A stretch of DNA of 56,211 nucleotides from Actinomycetota bacterium (GCA_016870275.1 VGBZ01000013.1:1-56211); one strand, 5' to 3'; shown: positions 16,819 through 26,316, counted from the stretch's first letter. Numbers and translations are program-made. The notes: generated by a model not told the origin, from the sequence alone.

Positions 16819-17223
16819 TCAGCGGCCGATCATGGCGGGGGTGAGTTCCCGATCGGCAGCAACGACCAGGATGACCCGGCCGTTCGGGCCGACCGGGCGC
16901 TGGTAGTCGGTGCCGATGTAGCGCTGGGCGAGTTCGTCGATGTGACGCCGCGCCTCGTCATCGCCGATGGTGTCGACAACGTGTCCGCGGACCTCGGCCC
17001 AGTCCCAGTGGTCCTCACTGGACTGGATCAACACCGTGATCCGGGGATCCCTGGCCACGTTGCGGGCCCGCTGACGCTGCGGCTCGGTGTTGACGAGCAG
17101 GTGCTCGCCATCGGTATCGACCCACGTGGGCAGGGCCTGTGGTTGCCCGTCGGGCATCAGGGTGACGACCGTGGCGAGGTTTGGCCCCTTGGCGAGGCGA
17201 ATCGTGGTGGCGTCGAGTGGCAT
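16819..17223 (-). CDS. PPOX-class F420-dependent oxidoreductase-like protein
   Basis: This 134-residue split beta-barrel protein is of the pyridoxamine-phosphate-oxidase-like F420 group. Family features are NLATVVTLMPDGQPQALPTWV near the N-terminus, the basic NTEPQRQRARNVARDPRI segment (about 45-62) expected to hold the cofactor phosphate, and a central VLIQSSEDHWDWAEVRGHV. Members reduce or oxidise substrates with F420 (or sometimes bind flavin or heme). The ATG at 17221-17223 is clear. It stands 22 bp downstream of the META-domain lipoprotein stop, so it may be the tail of that transcript. Substrate unknown. Confidence 0.85.
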   Translation of the reverse strand: MPLDATTIRLAKGPNLATVVTLMPDGQPQALPTWVDTDGEHLLVNTEPQRQRARNVARDPRITVLIQSSEDHWDWAEVRGHVVDTIGDDEARRHIDELAQRYIGTDYQRPVGPNGRVILVVAADRELTPAMIGR

Positions 17224-17245
17224 GGCAGTCGCTCCGATGCAGTGG

Positions 17246-17686
17246 TCAGGGCTGGGCAGGAATCAGGCGCACCGCCGGCTCCCCGTTCGGGCCGAGCAGA
17301 TCCGCACCCTCCGAGCTCGTCTGCCAGCCGGTGGCCGAGGAGACGGCGCTGAGCAGTGACTGCTCCTGTGCTGCGGCGGCCTCGTCGACGCAGGCCATCT
17401 TGGTGCTCGCGAGCGGAGTGATACTCAGATCGGACTGCCCGCCGGTCCACGAGGCACCGAAACGGTTGCACCCGCTGAAGCCGGCAAGTGATCCGTCGGA
17501 GAGGAACTCGATCGTCGGAGAACTGCCGGGCAGCACCGGCTGGAGGGGGCCGTTGTCGGCGAAGGCCGTGATCTGCCAGGGACCGACGATCGATCCACTC
17601 GGAACGTCGGCGGCCGGGTCACCGCAAGCCGCCAGCGCAGTCACGACGACGATTCCCAGAGCGAGATGGCCCGCAATCCGCAACAT
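17246..17686 (-). CDS. META-domain lipoprotein (HslJ-like)
   Basis: The 146-residue protein starts at ATG 17684-17686 with a lipoprotein signal (MLRIAGHLALGIVVVTALAAC, lipobox ALAAC, acylated Cys about 21). The mature part has the META (DUF306) fold signatures: IVGPWQITAF, FLSDGSLAGFSGCNRF and MACVDEAAAAQEQ. In this family GCN and the later MAC form a conserved pair in beta-barrel proteins attached to the outer face of the cell. HslJ-like members affect antibiotic or heat resistance, but the molecular role is unknown. The start lies 1 nt past the stop of the upstream lipase, so the two are co-transcribed. Confidence 0.88.
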   Translation of the reverse strand: MLRIAGHLALGIVVVTALAACGDPAADVPSGSIVGPWQITAFADNGPLQPVLPGSSPTIEFLSDGSLAGFSGCNRFGASWTGGQSDLSITPLASTKMACVDEAAAAQEQSLLSAVSSATGWQTSSEGADLLGPNGEPAVRLIPAQP

Positions 17687-17687
17687 C

Positions 17688-19727
17688 TCAGATACCAAAC
17701 AGTCGTGGTGGGTCGTCGTAGCGCTCACCGGCGCAGTTGTTCGTGCGCGTCTCGAACTCCGCCGGTCGAACCGTCGGCGCCACGCCGGCGAAGACCTCCT
17801 CGGCAAAGGCGGTGAGCCGGTCGACGTTGGAGGCGTAGACGAAGTGTCCTCCGCTCAGCAGCACCTGCACGCGCGTCCGACCGGCGCTGTTGGCGCTGAT
17901 CGGGCTTGTCGCCTCGATTCGATCCAGCGTCGGTTCGCCGTAGCTGATCTCCGGGGCCAGAGCGTAGGACGCCAGCCCTTGCGATCGGGCGAAGTGAGTT
18001 GCGGTCTCGACTGTCGTGCAGGTGTCGGCGTACCCCGAGACGTTGATGAAGTCCTGAGTCGTCGGGAAGTTGGCGCCGTCGGTGTTCTCGATCGTGGTCT
18101 GCACCAGGTGGAGCAGCGGGTTCAGTTCGTCGAGTCGTTCAGGCGCAATGGTGAGGCGTCCCACGGACTCCAGACGTCGCGGCCCGTGAGCGATCGAGTG
18201 GTACTGGCCACCCGAGCCGGCCGACGAGACAACGCCGTCGATCAGGGTGTCATCAGCTCCGGCAACCAGGGGCAACGTCTGGGCGCCCTGACTGTGGCCG
18301 GAGATGACCACCCGGTTTGGATCAGCATTGATAGTTCCTGGAACTGGTTCGCTGAGATCTGCACCGTCGAGGGTGAACGTGCTCAACGATCGAGTGAACG
18401 TGAGGTGGTCTGACGCCTGCTGCAGCGGGTTGCTCCGCACCGCCCGGGGATTGAGCAGGTTGTAGAAGACGATCTCCTGTTGGGAGCGGAGGGTGGGGAA
18501 CCCGACGAGGCTCAGGAGCGTGCTGGCGTCACCGACCCCGTTTCCGTACAGGGGAGCGAGCTGGCCGTAGATCATGTTCGTCCGGCGAACCGGCGCCGAG
18601 GTCGTGGGGATGTCTTCGTCGCCCCCGGTTCCGTCGACGAACGTCAGCACCGGCCAACCGGTGGCGGGCGCAGGTCTGCAGGGCACGAGCAGTTGAACCG
18701 GAGCCACCCGGGTGCCCGTGCGCTCGGCCCGACCGAGTGGATCGATGCGGATGTCACCGCCGTCGAGCAGGTACGGAAACGAGCCCTGCTGCCATGTGGG
18801 CAACGCAATCGTGCCTTGAATCAGTGCCAGATTCGCTCCGGGGTCCCTCGGTCGCTCGGTGCAGGGATCGATCGAGGTGACGGAGATCGGCGGCACCGGT
18901 GTGCTGGCGAGCGCATCGACCACGGCGTTCCACTCGCGGCCCGTGTCCTGGGTCCGGTAGACGGTGAAGGCGACCAAGTCCGTCGGCGAGTAGGCCGTCG
19001 ACGTCGCGGTGATCTGCTCCACGGCATCGAGTTGGTTGCTGAGCGCAGCGTGTTGTGGAGCACTCATCGGCATGGACGCAGCGTGGGGTTGTCGGAGTTG
19101 AGCCAACAGTGGGGTCGGTTGCAGTGGCACACCAGTTGCAGTGCGCACGGAGTTGAACACCAGCACGCCGTACTCCCGATCCGGTCGGAGAGGATGGCCC
19201 GGATAGGGGAGGATGGTCAGCAGGTGTGCCGGCCGGAACCGGTCCGCACGCTCCTGGGAGACCACCACCGCTGGCGCCTGGTCCCCGGTGGAGAGATCAA
19301 CGAGTTGGACGGAAGCGTCATCCGCGAGCGTCGCTGCCGGTGTGGGGAGGGACCCGTCATCGAGTGCCACCATCGATCGAAGGAACACCGCACTGTTGGT
19401 GCCGAACTGGTCGACGGTCCGCTGTGCGGCGTCGATGATCGCTGGGAGCAGCGGCACCGTCGGGAGGGGCTCGACGAGGGGGTTGCTCGTGATGCCGGGG
19501 AGGGAGTTCCAGTCGGTCATCCCGGAGTCGGTGCGCCGGATGTGATTGGGCCAGGGCATCGAGAAGAATCCCTCGGCCTGGTTGGGCAGCATCTGAATCA
19601 CCGGCTCCGGAGGTGGAACCGGTGTCATCGGAACACAGGCAGTGATGCCGCCGATCACTCCCAGCACGGCTCCAACTCCGAGCACGCGGCACCACTTCGC
19701 TCTTGGGCGCCTCACCGGGATGGCCAC
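17688..19727 (-). CDS. Large lipoprotein lipase/esterase, VolA-like architecture
   Basis: The 679-residue protein has an N-terminal lipoprotein signal with lipobox GITAC (Cys about 31), then a Pro-rich spacer. An N-terminal domain beginning with FFSMPWPNHIRRTDSG resembles the bacterial virulence-factor lipase N-terminal domain. An alpha/beta-hydrolase domain follows with nucleophile motif VVISGHSQGAQ (Ser about 479) and a late GGHFVYASN that probably carries the catalytic histidine. This order is like the surface phospholipase/lipase VolA. It would act outside the membrane on lipids or esters. It is divergent from the amidase gene (76-bp gap) and is co-transcribed with the META-domain lipoprotein. 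Substrate unproven. Confidence 0.8.
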   Translation of the reverse strand: MAIPVRRPRAKWCRVLGVGAVLGVIGGITACVPMTPVPPPEPVIQMLPNQAEGFFSMPWPNHIRRTDSGMTDWNSLPGITSNPLVEPLPTVPLLPAIIDAAQRTVDQFGTNSAVFLRSMVALDDGSLPTPAATLADDASVQLVDLSTGDQAPAVVVSQERADRFRPAHLLTILPYPGHPLRPDREYGVLVFNSVRTATGVPLQPTPLLAQLRQPHAASMPMSAPQHAALSNQLDAVEQITATSTAYSPTDLVAFTVYRTQDTGREWNAVVDALASTPVPPISVTSIDPCTERPRDPGANLALIQGTIALPTWQQGSFPYLLDGGDIRIDPLGRAERTGTRVAPVQLLVPCRPAPATGWPVLTFVDGTGGDEDIPTTSAPVRRTNMIYGQLAPLYGNGVGDASTLLSLVGFPTLRSQQEIVFYNLLNPRAVRSNPLQQASDHLTFTRSLSTFTLDGADLSEPVPGTINADPNRVVISGHSQGAQTLPLVAGADDTLIDGVVSSAGSGGQYHSIAHGPRRLESVGRLTIAPERLDELNPLLHLVQTTIENTDGANFPTTQDFINVSGYADTCTTVETATHFARSQGLASYALAPEISYGEPTLDRIEATSPISANSAGRTRVQVLLSGGHFVYASNVDRLTAFAEEVFAGVAPTVRPAEFETRTNNCAGERYDDPPRLFGI

Positions 19728-19790
19728 GAGGTCAGGTTAGGGAGGTATCGGGGCCAGTTCCAGCAGCGGAACGGGAAACGGCTTGCGGTA

Positions 19791-19796
19791 TACGTT
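19791..19796 (+). promoter_or_regulatory. Candidate -10 box for the amidase gene
   Basis: TACGTT at 19791-19796, within GGTATACGTT, lies 7 nt before the ATG at 19804. This spacing is typical of leaderless actinobacterial transcripts, and it supports ATG 19804 over the TTG at 19783. Confidence 0.4.
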
Positions 19797-19803
19797 TCTT
19801 CGC

Positions 19804-21201
19804 ATGGATGAACTCTGGACCGGTGATGCGTGTGGCCTGGTGGAGGCGTTCCGCTCCGGCGAGCGGACACCGCTCGAGGAACTCGAGTCGACTCTGGCGG
19901 CGATCGACGCCTCGTCGCTGAACGCCTTCAGTCACCTCGATCCGGAAGCAGCCCGGGAACGGGCAGCCGTAGCGGATGTGACGGCTCCCTTCGGGGGTGT
20001 ACCGCTCGGAATCAAGGAACTCGACCAGGTGGCTGGGTGGCCCGACACCCACGCCAGCGTTCCACTCGCTGATCGTGTGGCCTCCTACACGACCACACAC
20101 GTGGAACGCATCGTCGATGCCGGCGCTGTTCCCGTGGGTCTCACCACAGCGAGTGAGTTCGGTGGCGTGAACCTGACCCGAACCGTGTTGAACGGGGTCA
20201 CCCGCAATCCGTGGGACCCGACGCGCACCCCGGGAGGTTCGTCCGGGGGGAGCGCAGCAGCGGTGGCCGGCGGACTGGTTCCACTGGCGACTGGTGGCGA
20301 CGGCGGAGGCTCCATCCGGATCCCGGCCGGCTTCACCGGACTGGTGGGCCTCAAGACGACCTACGGGCGGATTCCGCGAGGCCCGAACTTTGCCGTTGGA
20401 GCATTGACCGTGACCGTCGGAGGGCTCACTCGGTCGGTTCGTGACACCGCTCGGTGGCTCGACGTGGCCAATGGTGCTGATCTCCACGATCCGCACTCGC
20501 TGCCTCGGGTCGAGGGCTGGGAAGCCGGTCTGGGCACTCATCTCGAGGAACTGCGGGGCCTACGAGTGGCGATCGTGGACGACTTCGCCGGTGCCGTCGT
20601 GAGTCCCGAGACTGCCGCCATCGTCCGATCTGCCGGCGAAGCACTCTCATCGGATCTCGGCCTGCGGATCGTGGAAATCGACGTTGCCATTCCGCCCGTT
20701 GGGACGGCATGGTCGCTGGCGAACATGGCCGGGACCTTTGCTGTGCTCGGTGACGCCTGGCCGGAATGCTCTGATGACCTGACCCTCGAGATGCAGTTCG
20801 CCTGCGAGTGGGCGGCCGACCGTGGTCTGGACTTCCCAGCGCTCATCCGTCTGGAGGAGCGTCGGACGGCACTGTTCGAAGCCATGGCTGCAGCGTTCGA
20901 GCAGACCGACCTGATCGTGACCTCGTCGAATCCCGACGTTGCGTTCGCCGCCGAGGGCCCATTGCCGTCGGTCTTTGGGGGAATTGTGGACTCCATGGGG
21001 AACAACGGTCGGCTCACGATCCCATCCAATCTCTACGGCAATCCGGCGATCTCCATTCCGGTCGGATCCTGCGAGGGACTCCCCGTCGGCTTGCAGTTGC
21101 TCGCACCTCACCACACCGAGGCACTCCTGCTTGACGCAGCCTGGGTGATCGAACGGGAGCGTCCGTGGCCACTCGTAACGGTGTCCACCGGCGCGATGTA
21201 G
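19804..21201 (+). CDS. Amidase (amidase-signature family)
   Basis: This 465-residue enzyme has the Lys-cisSer-Ser triad arrangement of the family: Lys71 in PLGIKELDQV, the Gly/Ser motif GGSSGGSAAAVAGG beginning at about 144, and the nucleophile in GGDGGGSIRIPAGFTG (Ser about 170). It hydrolyses an amide to an acid and ammonia or amine. The substrate is not predictable because the family includes aliphatic, aryl and tRNA-linked amides. No GatB or GatC gene is adjacent, so a GatA role is unlikely. The start is set by a -10 box 7 nt upstream. The gene is followed within 10 bp by a GGDEF gene on the same strand. Confidence 0.9.
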   Translation: MDELWTGDACGLVEAFRSGERTPLEELESTLAAIDASSLNAFSHLDPEAARERAAVADVTAPFGGVPLGIKELDQVAGWPDTHASVPLADRVASYTTTHVERIVDAGAVPVGLTTASEFGGVNLTRTVLNGVTRNPWDPTRTPGGSSGGSAAAVAGGLVPLATGGDGGGSIRIPAGFTGLVGLKTTYGRIPRGPNFAVGALTVTVGGLTRSVRDTARWLDVANGADLHDPHSLPRVEGWEAGLGTHLEELRGLRVAIVDDFAGAVVSPETAAIVRSAGEALSSDLGLRIVEIDVAIPPVGTAWSLANMAGTFAVLGDAWPECSDDLTLEMQFACEWAADRGLDFPALIRLEERRTALFEAMAAAFEQTDLIVTSSNPDVAFAAEGPLPSVFGGIVDSMGNNGRLTIPSNLYGNPAISIPVGSCEGLPVGLQLLAPHHTEALLLDAAWVIERERPWPLVTVSTGAM

Positions 21202-21211
21202 CGTCGCTGAG

Positions 21212-22444
21212 GTGGGTCGTGGAGAGGAAAATGGATCTGAGTTCGGTGTCTGGCCGGACGCAGCCGTGGAGGCCCTTTTCGAGGGTTCCCTCGTGTTCGG
21301 TCGTAGCGCCGCCGCATCCGACGCTCCGCTCCCGGACCACCTCGCTCTGGCGCCTTCGCCGCTCAATCGAGTGTGGTTCGAGTCGACCGCAGAAATCTTC
21401 TTCGACGACCGGGTAGCGGTCATCCACGCCTGGAGTGATGCGCTGGCCCAGCCGTTGGAGCCGGTCGCAGTGACGATCAGGCGGTTCGATTCCGGCACAT
21501 GGGTCGCCGAGCGAGTGACCATGCTCAACCTGCTCGATCACCCGGTCGGCGCCGTGCTGATCGGGATCAGACGACTCGGTGTGGTGCCAACTCCAGTCCG
21601 CAAGGCGGTCGATACAGTCCGGGACCTGCCCGAGGTGGCCAGTGTCCGGCGTCCGACGTGGGTCCTGCAGGAACTCGATTCCCTCGGCCACGTTCTCTCC
21701 TCGGAGGGCGACGTGGAAGAGACCTTCGGTGTTTCTCCAGAGGACCTCGAAGGCCGCCTCGTTCTCGACGTACTCCACCCCGGCGACCACGCCACCTCGA
21801 TTGACATGTGGACCGACTTGTTGGCCCACCCAAGGTCGCTGCGCCACGTCACACAGCGCGTGATCCGGCCTGACGGGTCCGTCTGTTGGATCGAGGCCAA
21901 TGTGATCAATCACCTCGCCGAGGATGGGAGCGGTTCAGTGTTGTCGATCGTTCATGACGTCACCGAACGACGTGGACGAGAACGCGACCTGCTCTCGCAA
22001 GCTCGGGCCGACGCCCTCACCGGGCTCCCCAACCGCAGCGCAGTGATCAGTGAGCTCGAACATCGACTCGAGCACGGTCGGGTGACGGCGGCTTTCGTGG
22101 ATCTCGACGGCTTCAAGAAGGTCAACGATGCTCACGGCCACCTCGTCGGTGACAGAGTCCTCGATGTGGTTGCCCGCCGGCTGGTCTCAGTAGTACCCGA
22201 CCCCTCCTTCGTTGGTCGCTGGGGAGGCGATGAGTTCGTCGTGCTCTGCAGTTCTCGCCGGCCCGAGGAACTCGAAGCGGCGGTGCGGGCCGCGTTCATT
22301 GACCCGATCACTGTCCGAGAAGTTGCCTGGCCAGCGGGTGTCTCGATTGGTGTGGTGGTGGGCAACCCTGGCGAGGATCCAGAGGACCTGCTCCGTCGCG
22401 CCGATGAGACGATGTATCTCCAGAAGGCGTCGAAGCGTTCCTGA
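21212..22444 (+). CDS. PAS-GGDEF diguanylate cyclase
   Basis: The 410-residue protein has an N-terminal region without clear family assignment (about 1-150) and a PAS domain (about 150-255, with HPGDHATSIDMW and RVIRPDGSVCWIEA). A GGDEF domain follows that keeps DALTGLPNRSAV, FVDLDGFKKVNDAHGH and the intact signature GGDEF at 338-342. It should make cyclic di-GMP from two GTP. No RxxD product-inhibition site is present five residues before the signature. The GTG start is 10 bp after the amidase stop. It converges on the GGDEF-EAL gene with 6 bp between stops, an arrangement with opposing cyclic-di-GMP activities side by side. Confidence 0.88.
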   Translation: MGRGEENGSEFGVWPDAAVEALFEGSLVFGRSAAASDAPLPDHLALAPSPLNRVWFESTAEIFFDDRVAVIHAWSDALAQPLEPVAVTIRRFDSGTWVAERVTMLNLLDHPVGAVLIGIRRLGVVPTPVRKAVDTVRDLPEVASVRRPTWVLQELDSLGHVLSSEGDVEETFGVSPEDLEGRLVLDVLHPGDHATSIDMWTDLLAHPRSLRHVTQRVIRPDGSVCWIEANVINHLAEDGSGSVLSIVHDVTERRGRERDLLSQARADALTGLPNRSAVISELEHRLEHGRVTAAFVDLDGFKKVNDAHGHLVGDRVLDVVARRLVSVVPDPSFVGRWGGDEFVVLCSSRRPEELEAAVRAAFIDPITVREVAWPAGVSIGVVVGNPGEDPEDLLRRADETMYLQKASKRS

Positions 22445-22450
22445 AGCCGT

Positions 22451-24565
22451 TCAGTGCACGGATGGTTCGTGTCCGTGGCGGGGTCGGACGTCGGCGAGCG
22501 ACCGCCCGAGGGTGCCTTCGAGTTCGCTGAACCGCAGAGGTCGCACCAGCCCGAAGCCGCTCACGTCAGTGCATCCGAGCTGCTCGAGCCGCTCGAGTTG
22601 TTCGGATGATTCGACGCCCTCGGCCACGACCCTCAGTCCGAGGGCGTGCGCCATACCGGTCACCGCAGCGACGATCGAATCGGCCCGACTGTCAATTCCG
22701 ATGCCGGCCACGAAGGAGCGGTCGACCTTGATGACGTCGACTTCGAACTGATGGAGATAGGTCAACGATGAGTAGCCGGTACCGAAGTCGTCGATGCCGA
22801 GTTGACAGCCGTTCCGCCGGAGCGACTTGAGCTGGTCCTGGGCAACGTTGGAAGAGTGGATCAGCACCGACTCGGTCACCTCGATCCCGAACCGGTGAGG
22901 ATCGAGCCCAGCTCGCTCGATCGTGTCGAGCAGGTCTGCAGCAAAGTCCGCCCGGGCGAGTTGCGGTGCCGCAACATTGATCCACATGACGGGCAGCAGC
23001 GCCGAGTGGGACGCTCCGAGCGCCGCCGTCGCAGCGACAGCGGCCCGGGCCACCCACTGGCCCAGGAGGACGATCCGGTCCGAGCGCTCAGCGGCGGCGA
23101 CGAAGGCCGCCGGGGGCAGGGGACCGCGGACCGGGTGCATCCATCGGACGAGGGCTTCAGCGCCGCTGATCAAGCCCGTGGTGGTGTCGAATGCCGGCTG
23201 GAACTCGAGGAAGAACTCATCGCCTGTGATCGCCCGGTCGAGGTCGGCGAGGAGGTTGACCTGATTGAGCATGGCCGACCGGACCGCAGCGTCGAACACC
23301 TCGGTGCGGTTGCGGCCTTGTCCTTTGGCGTGGTGGACCGCTGCTCCCGCATCCCGGAGGAGTGACTCAGCATCCGAGGCGGGTCCGGCGATCGCCAGAC
23401 CAGCAGAACAGGTCAGTCGGTGCTCCCGTCCGTCGATCATGTAGGGCTCGCAGAGCAGCTCCCTGATGACCTCAACTCGTTCAGCGGCCTCGTGTGGGCC
23501 TGCGGTGAGTTCGAAGCAGAGAGCGAACTCGTCACCGGCGAGGCGGGCGACAGTAACGCTGTGCCCTTTACTCTGTCGCAGGCGATCGGCGGCCTGCTTC
23601 AGGACGACGTCACCGCTCTGGTGGCCGAGGGCGTCGTTCAAGGAAGCGAACCCATCGAGGTCGAAGACTGCAGCAGCAACGGTCACGCTGTCGGCCAACT
23701 CGTGTCGTGTGAGCGCCAGAGTGAGCCGGTCACGCATGAGTGCGTAGCTCGCAAGGCCCGTGAGTGGATCCTCGAGCGTCGCTCGGATCAGCTGGTCCTC
23801 GGCGTGCCGGCGATCGGTGATGTCGTGCAGATGGACGACTGCGCCGTTGATGACCGGGTCGGCGAGGAGGTTGACGGCGTTGATCTCCATCCACCGATAC
23901 CGCCCGTCGAGGTGGAGGACGCGCACCTCCCCGACGTAGGTGCTCTGGTCGATCTGCAGCAAGGTCTCTCTCAGCTGCGTGACTCGCTGGCGGTCGTCCG
24001 GATGGACGAGATCGAACGGGTCACTGCTCAGGACGTGCTGAGGTTCCCAGCCGAGGATCCGCTCGACCGAGGGACTCAGGTACGTCGTAGAGCCGGACTG
24101 ATCGATGATCATCGTGATGTCCACGCTCGTTCGGTGGAGCCGGAGAAGGCGAGCTTCGCTGCGGAGCACCGCCGACCGGGCATTGCGCACCTCCTCAGCG
24201 TCCCGTAGGTGCATGATGACGAGTGCCGGCTCGGAGCCGTTTCCTGAACGGGCGCTCCACCACTCAGCCGTGTACCAGCGGTAGCCGCTGCTCCCGTGGC
24301 GACCTTGGATCTCCTCCGGGCCGCTCCGACCGTTCTTCAGCGCGACCTGTCGGTGGTGGATGGCCACGGCGACGTGGTCGGGATGGATCACGTCGGTGGC
24401 GAACGCACCGAGCAACTCACTCGACGTCAGGCCGAGCACGTTCTCGGTTGCCGGACTCGCCCAGACGACGCCTCGCGTGGGGCTCAAGATGAGAGCGGCG
24501 TCGGCGCTGTGGTAGAGGGCCGTTGCGGCCGGGTCGAGTCCTAGGTCATCGTCGGTCACCGCCAC
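22451..24565 (-). CDS. PAS-PAS-GGDEF(degenerate)-EAL phosphodiesterase
   Basis: The 704-residue protein carries two PAS domains (about 15-125 and 140-260), a GGDEF domain whose signature is altered to AGDEF (about 340), and a complete EAL domain from about 460. The EAL motifs are all visible: GAEALVRW, INVAAP, IEVTES, GIDDFGTGYSSL, IKVDRSF and AEGVES. Such proteins usually hydrolyse cyclic di-GMP, with the dead GGDEF domain serving as a GTP sensor. It overlaps the end of the upstream GGDEF gene by 10 bp, so the two are probably co-expressed and set the same pool. No membrane segment is seen, so it should be cytosolic. Confidence 0.88.
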   Translation of the reverse strand: MAVTDDDLGLDPAATALYHSADAALILSPTRGVVWASPATENVLGLTSSELLGAFATDVIHPDHVAVAIHHRQVALKNGRSGPEEIQGRHGSSGYRWYTAEWWSARSGNGSEPALVIMHLRDAEEVRNARSAVLRSEARLLRLHRTSVDITMIIDQSGSTTYLSPSVERILGWEPQHVLSSDPFDLVHPDDRQRVTQLRETLLQIDQSTYVGEVRVLHLDGRYRWMEINAVNLLADPVINGAVVHLHDITDRRHAEDQLIRATLEDPLTGLASYALMRDRLTLALTRHELADSVTVAAAVFDLDGFASLNDALGHQSGDVVLKQAADRLRQSKGHSVTVARLAGDEFALCFELTAGPHEAAERVEVIRELLCEPYMIDGREHRLTCSAGLAIAGPASDAESLLRDAGAAVHHAKGQGRNRTEVFDAAVRSAMLNQVNLLADLDRAITGDEFFLEFQPAFDTTTGLISGAEALVRWMHPVRGPLPPAAFVAAAERSDRIVLLGQWVARAAVAATAALGASHSALLPVMWINVAAPQLARADFAADLLDTIERAGLDPHRFGIEVTESVLIHSSNVAQDQLKSLRRNGCQLGIDDFGTGYSSLTYLHQFEVDVIKVDRSFVAGIGIDSRADSIVAAVTGMAHALGLRVVAEGVESSEQLERLEQLGCTDVSGFGLVRPLRFSELEGTLGRSLADVRPRHGHEPSVH

Positions 24566-26244
24566 TCACCCCATCGGGTCTCAGGGTCCACGGAGCTGAG
24601 TCCGATGCCCTGAGCGGCGACGAATCCGAAGGCTTGCAGATCGACAGGGCTGAGTGAATCGGCCACCTCGGCGACCAACAGCTCGAGGTCGAGTTTCGTG
24701 GCGAAGGCCGACAGGCCCGCCAGCGTGGCGGCGACGCGGTCCTCGAGTACAGCCGTTCTGCCCACTCCGGCCGAGTCCATCTGGAGCGCCGTGACTCCGA
24801 GGGCCCCGAGGTCCTCGTTGGTGATCAGCGAACGAGCAGTTCCGTACAGCGTCACTCCCACCCCGAGTGATGCCAGCACCGACAGCACGGCGCGCCCGGT
24901 GCTCCCGCTGGCTCCGAGCACGGAACTCGGGACGTCGATTCCCCACCGGCGTGCTGGGAGGCCGCTGTCACTGAGCGCTCGTTCGAGTTCCAGGATCGCC
25001 ATGTCGTCGATCAGTTCACCGTGGAGGACGAATCGAGCCCTCGCATGAGTCGGAAGCACCGACACGATCTGATTGACCCGCCCGACGTCGACTCGCTGCA
25101 GTTCGGCATCGAGTCGAGCCACGAGCTCGGGGTCGGGTACTCCAGCGAGGTAGTCGGCGACCCGTCGCCGTCCGAGGGTGGGGTGGTCCCAGTTGGCGGC
25201 GAGCACAACTGAGTGAATCAGTTGGTTCTCGAGGAATGAGAACGGGATGGCCTCGAAGTCGATCGCATGTTGATCGAGGGCCGTCCTGAGGGCATCGTCG
25301 TCAAGGTCACGGACAGCGAGTTCCCGTCCGAGAGCATCGTCGAAGAGGGTCCATCGGTCGCGTCCTCGTTGCTTGGAGCGGTAGACGGCTGCATCGGCGC
25401 ATCGGAGGAGTTCGGTGGCCGACCGACCGGGGCGTCCGTACGCCATCCCGATGCTGATCGTCAGCGAGAGATGGCGACCGCGGATGACGAACGGGTAGCG
25501 CATGGTGTCGATGATCTTCTCGGCGAGTCGAATCCCCGCCTCCTCCGGATGGGGTTCGTTCGCACAGATGACGAACTCGTCCCCGCCGAATCGGGCGACG
25601 ACGTCATCGGTGCGGGTGCACGAGCGAAGGCGGGCAGCGACCTGGGAGAGCATCTCGTCGCCGGCGAGGTGTCCCAGGCGATCGTTGATGGCCTTGAAGT
25701 GGTCCAGGTCGATGAACATCACCACGCTCGCCTGCTTGGCGACCATTCGGTCGATGCGCGTTTCGGCGAGCGTCCGGTTGGGTAGCCCTGTCAGTGGATC
25801 GTGATGAGCGAGGTGCCAGAGGTCGCGTTCGGCTCGCTTGCGGGCAGTAATGTCGTGTGACGTGATGGCTACCGCACCGTCGAGTGGCACGATCTGCTGA
25901 CGGATCCAAGGAGAGTTCGGCTGGCCGGGTCGAAGTTCGATCTCCTCGACGATCGGCTCACCGGATCGCAACCCGGCGGACCAGAGCGCAATCAGCCAAT
26001 CGGCTTGTGCGGCGAACAACTCGCGGGCTGTGCGCCCGATGGTCTCGGCTGGTTCCCGTCCGATGAGTCGCCCGGCGGCGTCGTTGATGAACAGAAAGCG
26101 GAAGTCGATCGTCACGCCGTCGCTCGACGTGACCTCCTTGAGGATCGACTGGGCATCGAAGGTGCTGTTCGCAGTCTGCAGCGCCAACTGTGCGATTCGA
26201 TCGCCGGCGTCAGCTCCTCTGGTCGCACCCTGCGCCGACTCCAT
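24556..26244 (-). CDS. PAS-GGDEF diguanylate cyclase with degenerate EAL-like domain
   Basis: From ATG 26242-26244 this 562-residue protein has a PAS domain (about 20-135, FLFINDAAGRLIGREPAE). Its GGDEF domain has LTGLPNRTLAETRID, FIDLDHFKAINDRLGH and intact GGDEF near 219. An RTDD sequence exactly five residues earlier matches the RxxD inhibitory site. The C-terminal 230 residues align in outline with an EAL domain, ending VAEVADSLSPVDLQAFGFV. The EAL, DDFGTG and KVDR catalytic motifs are missing. It is thus a probable feedback-inhibited cyclase with a dead phosphodiesterase-like domain. Its end overlaps the start of the EAL gene by 10 bp. Confidence 0.85.
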   Translation of the reverse strand: MESAQGATRGADAGDRIAQLALQTANSTFDAQSILKEVTSSDGVTIDFRFLFINDAAGRLIGREPAETIGRTARELFAAQADWLIALWSAGLRSGEPIVEEIELRPGQPNSPWIRQQIVPLDGAVAITSHDITARKRAERDLWHLAHHDPLTGLPNRTLAETRIDRMVAKQASVVMFIDLDHFKAINDRLGHLAGDEMLSQVAARLRSCTRTDDVVARFGGDEFVICANEPHPEEAGIRLAEKIIDTMRYPFVIRGRHLSLTISIGMAYGRPGRSATELLRCADAAVYRSKQRGRDRWTLFDDALGRELAVRDLDDDALRTALDQHAIDFEAIPFSFLENQLIHSVVLAANWDHPTLGRRRVADYLAGVPDPELVARLDAELQRVDVGRVNQIVSVLPTHARARFVLHGELIDDMAILELERALSDSGLPARRWGIDVPSSVLGASGSTGRAVLSVLASLGVGVTLYGTARSLITNEDLGALGVTALQMDSAGVGRTAVLEDRVAATLAGLSAFATKLDLELLVAEVADSLSPVDLQAFGFVAAQGIGLSSVDPETRWGEWR

Positions 26245-26316
26245 CACCAAGAGTGAACGGGGTGAGGTTCGAAACCGCAACTACCTGCGCTTCAAGGGGG
26301 AAATCGACCTACTGCC

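Noticed and set aside
19804-21201. GatA subunit of the tRNA amidotransferase
   Set aside because: No gatB or gatC gene is adjacent, and the enzyme is flanked by unrelated genes.
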